Assembly: GCA_963682175.1 (NCBI GenBank)
Contig: OY821777.1
Span: 20,480,001-20,544,000, forward strand
Source of the DNA: Triglochin maritima
Lineage: Eukaryota > Streptophyta > Magnoliopsida > Alismatales > Juncaginaceae
Length of the DNA stretch: 64,000 bases
Direction of reading: 5' to 3'
Part shown: in pieces, positions 56,651 through 64,000 of the stretch
How the letters are laid out: every line of letters begins with the position of its first letter
How positions within the stretch are numbered: the stretch's first letter is position 1
The notes under the pieces: model-generated
What the model was told of the DNA's origin: nothing
Database searches by the model: none
What the model saw: only the letters and a program-made list of their open reading frames with translations
Program-made: the position numbers and the translations under genes

Positions 56651-57090
56651 TTGATCGTTTTATATTTAACCGCAAGTGCACGGCCGCGTTGAAGCGGTGG
56701 CAAATACGGGTCGTCCACTGGGAGGTGTGTCGACACTTGGTTTGTTCGAAGGTGAGAGGTAAAGAAAGGGAAGAAAGGTTGGTTACACTAAACTACACTA
56801 AGGTGCAAATGGAAATGGAAGAAAAGCAAGAAAACTAAACCCCAAAGGGGGTAGAGAAATAATGTGGACATAAAGAAGTGTGTGTGTGTGTTCATTAAGC
56901 TCCACACAACATGTAGTGCATGAAATCATAAACTTCATCTTTCCAACTTAGATCACAAATCACCACTCCAGATGTCTAAACAAAAACTACCCACAACTCT
57001 CCAAACAAAACCAACCTCCAAAACCCACACCACAACCAAAAACAAGAAGGAAGCAAAGCTAAGTTGGAGTGTATTTTTTCTAACAAGAAA
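56651..57090 (-). mobile_element. Gypsy LTR fragment (unit 1)
   Basis: On - it ends with GTGCACTTGCGGTTAAATAT, preceded by CCCGTATTTGCCACCGCTTC and TCGACACACCTCCC. These are the same terminal phrases as in the Gypsy LTRs at 4541 and 15529. The outer part is missing. Includes a (GT)n run near 56880. The unit 2 copy is 63478-63917. Confidence 0.65.
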
Positions 57091-57168
57091 TAAACGACAC
57101 CTCATGGCTTAAGTATTTGATCTCGGTCCTCTTATAATATTCTGTGTGATTTTGTAGATGTCCAATTT

Positions 57169-57432
57169 TGTTAGAGAACAAGGATTGATCCATGCCAAAA
57201 GCCCAGCTCAAAGCCCATAAAAATTCAACCACAATTACATAATTATATCTCATTGTATTGTAAGTTCATATACATTGTATTAGAAAATTCTCAAACATTC
57301 CAGTTCATCTATGTTTTCTAGGTTCATATGTTTCATGTAAAATCATACCTATAAATACCATGTATCTCTCTATCTTATGATTAAGAAGAGAATGATTTCC
57401 ATTACATTCTTGCAAGGCATTTTTATTTAACA
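57169..57432 (+). repeat. Element C: 264 bp Copia LTR (unit 2)
   Basis: Same sequence and context as 45300-45563, followed by the PBS-like TGATATCAAGAGC. Confidence 0.8.
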
Positions 57433-58804
57433 TGATATCAAGAGCCCAGATTGGTAAAAAAACATGATCCAACAAACGACCTGCTCTTTAGCCCACATAC
57501 CCTCTCGTTTCTCCCCTTCAAAGCCCAGACCCGTCAACAAACCAAACTAGCCATTTTTCTTCTTGAAAATCCAACGGTGAAAATTCACCATTCTCAAGCA
57601 CACGGATTGTGCTTTTCCTTTTAAAATCGGACCCTTGACCAATTCAAATTCAACGGCCAGGATCGAGAGACTGTTGGATACCCACTCCTCATCATCCAAC
57701 CATTCATTCTTCAACGGCCCATATCATTCTTCGAACGCCGCACGGATTGTGCTTTCTTTCGCACATATCCAACTGTTCATCAAGAAAATCCAACGATCCT
57801 GAACTCACTGCTACAAAGCACACAGATCATGCTTTCTTAACAAGATTTGCATTGTTCTTTCCATCCAACGGACGACGTCTTCTCCACTAAAATGAAGCTT
57901 GGACGATCATCTCAGCCACTCATTGTGATCTCAACGGCTGAAACTTCTCCAAACGCCTCATATATAAGCCAACAATGCAGAAAACCGTTATTTTCTTTCT
58001 TCACCTCCAACCCTAAAATTGTTGCGGTGCCTTTCCTCTCCTCTTTGGTGACTTCTCCGACTAATCTTGGAGCTTTTTCTCACTTCGTCTTGCGTTTTCT
58101 TCTTCTTCTCTTAGCAAAAGTTGTATTTCTCCCCTCTACTCTGACTTATTATCCGATTGTTACCTCTTTTTTCGATTTATTAATGAGCATGCTTTGATCT
58201 AGAATGGTAACTTTTAACAAACATTTGCGTTATTTTTTCTCTTATATATGTTTGTCTTCATGATATGTTCTGTGCATGCGTAGATTTAAATAAGTTCTGA
58301 CGTTTCTATTGGTAACCTTCTTTTACAATATTTGTTCTTTCACAAAAGAATCATTTTCTTTTTCCTTTTGATATGTTTTTGTGCATGTCTAGATCTCTAC
58401 CATAATAACTTCCTCATTTTACTAGTAACCATTTACAATATCCATTCTTTACAAAAAAAAGCTTTTCCCAAGAAAATAAAAAAAACTGAACCTTTTGTTT
58501 TTTTTTCTTGTGCATCACTCTATAACTTTTCTCTCAAGTTTTACTTCTTCTGACATTACAATAAAAAATAATATATTTTTTCTACCAGTGCTTTTGTTCT
58601 ATCTCTTCAAAAAAATAAGAGAAAGTTCTGTGTTCTCTAAGCTTACTCTATGATTTTCTTTTCATTATGTAAATTGTCTTCTATTTAGCCATGACGACTT
58701 CAAGTCAGAGCTCCACCAATACTCCTTGAAGCAGTACTTCCACTTCTTTTCCTATTTTTAATAGTCCATCCTTTCCAATACATGTGCGCCTTGATCGCAC
58801 GAAC

Positions 58805-61800
58805 TGTAGGATCGTGTGGGTTATGGGTCCACTAATAATTATTACGTTAATCCCTAATTAATCAAATAATAAACGTAGCGGAAACAATTTAAAGAATAGT
58901 AGGGAAATAACATGCAAACCACAAGAAAACACGGCGATTTTATAGAGGTTCGGCACCCCATCCGGGTCTTAGTCCTCTCTTGTAAGCTCCGCTCGACTCC
59001 GCGAGCTCCGCCTACGTCTTCACTAACCACTCCCCGTTCCGGGCCGGGAGCAACGTCTTTTACACTTCTTCAAGCTCGCGAACAATTCTCACCAAACTTG
59101 ACACCACCACTCACTATCCGAGAGGATCACTTCGGGCTTTCACCGAAGTCCTTGCTTCTTCTTCGGAATTTCACCAAAGTCTTTGCTTTGACAACTCAAT
59201 GAGTGTGACACACTCTTCTCTAACTGAGCACAACAATTGCTAAATGTGTGAGTGATGAATAATGTGGAGATTTAAGCTTAAGATCCCTAATTGAGAGCTT
59301 TGAGGATTTGAGATTTCTCTCTATGAATTTGACTATGAGGAATTGGAGAGTTGTGTGTAAAACTGAGTTTGATCCTCTATTTATAAGCTCCAAGAGATTC
59401 CTAGCCGTCGGGGAAAGATTTGATTGATTTGTGTAAGAGATACACAAAACAGAATTCAAATTCAGCAAAAACTGTCTCCAACCGGTCGACCTAAAGTGGA
59501 ACCGGTCGAACACAACCTTACAAAAACTAATGGATCGGTTGAACAAATGGATGGTTCGGTCGAACGGTTGGGAATAGTGTTATGCGTATATGACCGTTGT
59601 ATGAATACGACAAAATAAAACGGTCACATGAAAACCCGGAACGGTCGAACAAAATGGCAAAACCGGTCGACCGGTTTAGTCAGGGCAAAACACTACTGAA
59701 ATCGGTTGAACTATGAGGCAAATCGGTTGAACAAAAATGGTCATGTAAAAACTCTTAAATCTACTGAAACCGGTCGAACAAAAGGTCCAATCGGTCGAAC
59801 GTTTTCGGACAGGATTTAAGGTTTAGTTTTAGTGATTTTCCGACTATGTTTTGGATGACCTATCGAAGTCCGATTGATCTGAAATTTTGTGTGTGACTTC
59901 TCTAAGGAACCTAGTGTGTGAATGCATGGATATTATCTTAACTTATGCTCAATTCACATATGTTCCTAAGACTCAAAGAAAAGTAAAATACATGTCTTCA
60001 ATTCAGCTTGATTACATGTCTTGACTTGATTTTTCTTCCTTCTTGAGTCTTAATCACCTGTAGATGTTAGAAAAATACAACATATATACCATTATACTAC
60101 ATGTGCTAATCTACATGACCTAATTAATATTAGGTTGAATTACATCATCAAAATATGGATTAAGGCCAAAAAGCCAACAATCTCCCACTTTTTGAGGATG
60201 ACAACCTATATCTTAACTCTATCTTAAAAATGGAATTTTTATTTGTAAACTATGCATATTAATGCTCCCTCTATGGATGTGCATAGTTTTTGTTCAATGT
60301 TATGCCAAATTCCAAGTTACCCCCTTAATTATCTCTCCTTCTTTGACATCCATAAAAAAAATATATATATAAATAACACAAAGGTTATACAATTAAAGGT
60401 CAATGTGGATGTCTTGTAGTGAAGTTGCTCTCCCTAAATTTTGCACTTCATTACTCTAAGAAAATGATATTCATTAAGCTCCCCTATCAATAAGGCTATA
60501 TGGAAACTAAGAGTATGATTCAAGTTAGGTTCATTTAAGTTTCTATTCAAGCCTTATTCTAACATTCATTCAAAATTTGACATTTATAATCAATGGATGC
60601 GATATATGATTAGCAATGAATAGGGTATATGATATGTCAATTAAGCATGTAACAACCTAGATTAGAACCAATTTGATTGAAAATTTTAGAGGATATGAAA
60701 TTATACCAACTTGAAGCTTGAATTTGTTCCAATCTCATTTGGTGATGCAACCAGATTTGAATTTGACTCTTGAGCTCGTCCGGTCACCACCAATTTTATC
60801 CTCAAGCTCCTACAAGTGTAGATTTTGGTACCCATTTTTGCTTGGGTCCATTAAGTTTAGCTTTTGGTACCCAAATCCAAGTTGATTTTGGTACCTCTAC
60901 ACTTACATTCTTTTTCATGGCAAAATTATGTTTAACAATAATTTGAATAGGAAAGTTTTTAACATAAAAATTGTTTTTATTGCCATGTGTGAACTTATGC
61001 AATTTATTTGACAAATTTTCATTTAAGGCATTAAGTTCACTATTTTTAGTTGCTAGAGATTCATTTAAGCAATTTAGATTTTTAATCATAGAATTATGCT
61101 TTTCATTCATGTTAAGCATGTGAATCTCTAAGTTTGCAACCTTTTCATTCATGTAATTTAAGTCATGTAATAATCGCTTGCTTTCTAAATGAGATTTATC
61201 AAGTTTAATAAGCAAGTCATTAGTGTCAATTTCTAGCATATGACTATCAATTGAATGATATGAGGTATTTTTAACATTTAAATTTTCTTCCTTCAAGCAT
61301 GCATTCTCTAAAGTTAGAACTTCAATTTTAGCAAGCAAATCAACTTTATCATCTAAGATAGATGCATTTTGACATTTAAGATCATGGATTTGCTCATTTG
61401 CTACTTGATTAGTCTTGTGAAGTTCTTTATATTTTTCAAATAATCTTTGAAATGCATTTTGTAGTTCATTAAAATCATAGGGATTATCTTTTGAACTACT
61501 ACTTGAAGAAGAGCTAGAAGATACGTCATCTTCACTTTCTCCAATGGATGAGCTTGATGATGATGAAGATGTTGAGTTAATCTCCATTTTCTTTACTTGA
61601 GCTACATCCTTCGGATTTGCTTCTCCCTTCTTCCCGGTTGGTGAATCTCCTTCACCGTAACTCCTTTCTAATGTTTGCCATATTGAATAAGCACTATCAC
61701 ATGAGCAAACAACATCAAAAAGTTCATCTCCTAATGCACAAAATATGACATTCATAGCCTTAGCATTTAGGGATGCATTTTTCTCATCTTCTAAACTCCA

Positions 61801-63396
61801 TTTACTAATATGACATCTAGGTGATTCATATGGAGTTTGAATCATAAACCACATGTTAATGTTTATGGATTTAATGAATGACATCATTTTACTTTCCCAT
61901 GAAACAAAATTATTTCCATCAAAATATGGTGGTTTACATGATTCACTAGTTGTGGATGCATTAAAAGCCATGTTAATTTATCGGTTAAGAATAAAATTAA
62001 CGAACGAGGCTCTGATACCAAATGTAGGATCGTGTGGGTTATGGGTCCACTAATCACTATTACGCTAATCCCTAATTAATCAAACAATAAACGCAGCGGA
62101 AACAATTTAAAGAATAGTAGGGAAATAACATGCAAAACACAAGAAGACACGGCGATTTTATAGAGGTTCGGCACCCCACCCGGGTCTTAGTCCTCTCTTG
62201 TAAGCTCCGCTCGACTCCGCGAGCTCCGCCTACGTCTTCACTAACCACTCCCCGTTTCGGGCCGGGAGCAACGCCTTTTACACTTCTTTAAGCTCGCGAA
62301 CAATCCTCACCAAACTTGGCACCACCACTCACAATCCGAGAGGATCACTTCGGGCTTTCACCGAAGTCCTTGCTTCTTCTTCGGAATTTCACCAAAGTCT
62401 TTGCTTTGACAACTCAATGAGTGGGACACACTCTTCTCTAACTGAGCACAACAATTGCTAAATGTGTGAGTGATGAATAATGTGGAGATTTAAGCTTAAG
62501 ATCACTATATGAGAGCTTTGAGGATTTGGGATTTCTCTCTATGAATTTGACTATGAGGAATTGGAGAGTTGTGTGTAAAACTGAGTTTGATCCTCTATTT
62601 ATAAGCTCCAAGAGATTCCTAGCCGTCGGGGAAAGATTTGATTGATTTGTGTAAGAGATACACAAAACAGAATTCAAATTCAGCAAAAACTGTCTCCAAC
62701 CGGTCGACCTAAAGTGGAACCGGTCGAACACAACCTTACAAAAACTAATGGATCGGTTGCACAAATGGATGGTTCGGTCGAACGGTTGGGAATAGTGTTA
62801 TGCGTATATGACCGTTGTATGAATACGACAAAATAAAACGGTCACATGAAAACCCGGAACGGTCGAACAAAATGGCAAAACCGGTCGACCGGTTTAGTCA
62901 GGGCAAAACACTACTGAAATCGGTTGAACTATGAGGCAAATCGGTTGAACAAAAATGGTCATGTAAAAACTCTAAATCTACTGAAACCGGTCGAACAAAA
63001 GGTCCAATCGGTCGAACGTTTTCGGACAGGATTTAAGGTTTAGTTTTAGTGATTTTCCGACTATGTTTTGGATGACCTATCGAAGTCCGATTGATCTGAA
63101 ATTTTGTGTGTGACTTCTCTAAGGAACCTAGTGTGTGAATGCATGGATATTATCTTAACTTATGCTCAATTCACATATGTTCCTAAGACTCAAAGAAAAG
63201 TAAAATACATGTCTTCAATCCAGCTTGATTACATGTCTTGACTTGATTTTTCTTCCTTCTTGAGTCTTAATCACCTGTACATGTTAGAAAAATACAACAT
63301 ATATACCATTATACTACATGTGCTAATCTACATGACCTAATTAATATTAGGTTGAATTACATCATCAAAATATGGATTAAGGCCAAAAAGCCAACA
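58805..63396 (-). mobile_element. Element B2: second copy of the gag-only retrotransposon
   Basis: LTRs 58805-60179 and 62023-63396 enclose an internal region at 60180-62022; target duplication CGAAC at 58800-58804 and 63397-63401. Its left and right LTRs match the left and right LTRs of B1 respectively better than each other, so B2 arose by segmental duplication and not by a second transposition. It keeps the uninterrupted site where A sits in B1. Confidence 0.95.
60802..61971 (-). CDS. Element B2 gag-like protein, 389 aa, intact
   Basis: Same protein as 53975-55144, with no amino-acid difference seen. Domain order is gag N-terminus, Ser-rich block, coiled-coil-like region, then the WVPK tail. 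No pol follows. Confidence 0.85.
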   Translation of the reverse strand: MAFNASTTSESCKPPYFDGNNFVSWESKMMSFIKSININMWFMIQTPYESPRCHISKWSLEDEKNASLNAKAMNVIFCALGDELFDVVCSCDSAYSIWQTLERSYGEGDSPTGKKGEANPKDVAQVKKMEINSTSSSSSSSSIGESEDDVSSSSSSSSSSKDNPYDFNELQNAFQRLFEKYKELHKTNQVANEQIHDLKCQNASILDDKVDLLAKIEVLTLENACLKEENLNVKNTSYHSIDSHMLEIDTNDLLIKLDKSHLESKRLLHDLNYMNEKVANLEIHMLNMNEKHNSMIKNLNCLNESLATKNSELNALNENLSNKLHKFTHGNKNNFYVKNFPIQIIVKHNFAMKKNVSVEVPKSTWIWVPKAKLNGPKQKWVPKSTLVGA

Positions 63397-63477
63397 CGAA
63401 CTACCTTCTATGGCGGTCCTAAATACTACCCATAGTTCGTAGTAATGACTTGTATGATTTTCTGGATGGCAATAAGA

Positions 63478-63917
63478 TTGATCGTTTTATATTTAACCGC
63501 AAGTGCACGGCCGCGTTGAAGCGGTGGCAAATACGGGTCGTCCACTGGGAGGTGTGTCGACACTTGGTTTGTTCGAAGGTGAGAGGTAAAGAAAGGGAAG
63601 AAAGGTTGGTTACACTAAACTACACTAAGGTGCAAATGGAAATGGAAGAAAAGCAAGAAAACTAAACCCCAAAGGGGGTAGAGAAATAATGTGGACATAA
63701 AGAAGTGTGTGTGTGTGTTCATTAAGCTCCACACAACATGTAGTGCATGAAATCATAAACTTCATCTTTCCAACTTAGATCACAAATCACCACTCCAGAT
63801 GTCTAAACAAAAACTACCCACAACTCTCCAAACAAAACCAACCTCCAAAACCCACACCACAACCAAAAACAAGAAGGAAGCAAAGCTAAGTTGGAGTGTA
63901 TTTTTTCTAACAAGAAA
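63478..63917 (-). mobile_element. Gypsy LTR fragment (unit 2)
   Basis: Duplicate of 56651-57090 and the last part of tandem unit 2, with the same end phrases. Confidence 0.65.
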
Positions 63918-64000
63918 TAAACGACACCTCATGGCTTAAGTATTTGATCTCGGTCCTCTTATAATATTCTGTGTGATTTTGTAGATGTCCAATTTTGTTA
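63918..64000 (+). repeat. Start of tandem segmental unit 3
   Basis: The last 83 bp match the starts of units 1 and 2, including the first bases of C's LTR at 63996. The window ends here, so the array length is unknown. Confidence 0.9.

Larger units (their letters stand above)
45222..57090 (+). repeat. Tandem segmental unit 1 (11.87 kb, with nested element A)
   Basis: It starts TAAACGACACCTCATGG and repeats at 57091 and 63918 with near-identical sequence over its whole length, apart from the 5.04 kb element A plus its target duplication. The junctions at 57090/57091 and 63917/63918 are identical (ACAAGAAA then TAAACGAC), as expected for head-to-tail copies. The leftmost flank differs, which marks the start of the array. 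Confidence 0.93.
58691..63477 (+). pseudogene. Element C gag, split by element B2 (unit 2)
   Basis: Copy of the split gag in unit 1: start at 58691, broken by B2 at 58805, resumed after CGAAC at 63397-63401. It carries the same TAA and an extra TGA near 58727 that unit 1 lacks, so this change followed the duplication. Confidence 0.85.
57091..63917 (+). repeat. Tandem segmental unit 2 (6.83 kb, no element A)
   Basis: It holds element C's LTR and gag start, the whole of element B2, the end of C's gag fragment and a Gypsy LTR piece, in the same order as unit 1. Differences from unit 1 are few: for example AGA in unit 1 (near 46859) is TGA in unit 2 (near 58727) within C's gag. Confidence 0.93.

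Noticed and set aside
56623..56838. 71-codon frame crossing C's gag end and the Gypsy LTR piece (also 63450-63665)
   Set aside because: A chance join of two unrelated TE fragments.

Overview
This is TE-dominated nuclear DNA of a flowering plant. It holds spliced genes with GT/AG introns, Copia, Gypsy, CACTA and Mutator-like elements, and two genes of the plant-only phloem protein 2 (PP2) family. The AT-rich background suggests a eudicot, but the species cannot be named from this sequence. There is no prokaryotic or organellar gene content.

Layout. 1-6060: two decayed Ty1/Copia coding regions, each split by a solo LTR (653-2150 with perfect TSD TTACC; 4541-5932, a Gypsy-type solo LTR). 6061-8195: unassigned DNA with a ~290 bp direct repeat. 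About 8200-14580: a probable Mutator-like element with a three-exon plant-mobile-domain-like gene on + facing a broken FAR1/FRS-type transposase on -. Its introns and central spacer are filled by TGTCCGGA minisatellites in opposite orientations. 14590-22060: LTR debris, then a 5'-complete, 3'-truncated Gypsy element (LTR, tRNA-Asp-type PBS, gag, protease) holding another solo LTR. 22260-26135: the only likely host-gene island, a two-exon gene fusing a Copia-gag-like N-terminus to a PP2 domain (-) and a short divergent PP2-like gene (+). 26141-34319: an 8.2 kb Copia element with both LTRs, TSD ATGTC, unusual TA...CA LTR ends and a decayed gag-pol. 34757-44257: a 9.5 kb CACTA element with TSD AAG, subterminal GACGTC repeats, a Tnp2-type transposase pseudogene and a DUF8039/Ulp1-like second gene. 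45222-64000: a tandem duplication (two units and the start of a third) of a nested retrotransposon cluster.

The right-hand cluster can be dated by nesting. A short-LTR Copia element (C) received a gag-only, Sirevirus-like element (B, - strand, TSD CGAAC) in its gag gene. The composite of about 6.83 kb was then duplicated in tandem. Finally a sister element (A, + strand, TSD AATCG) landed in an LTR of the first B copy; the second copy keeps the empty site. A and B keep long open gag frames but no pol, so any movement would need enzymes from an autonomous relative. At least six LTRs or LTR fragments of this superfamily occur here, most with clusters of the palindrome CGGTCGACCG.

The main points for follow-up are the gag-PP2 fusion gene, the mirrored minisatellite with a 197 bp higher-order period inside the Mutator-like element, and the tandem nested array. 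Function calls rest on motif recognition by eye; no database search was run.
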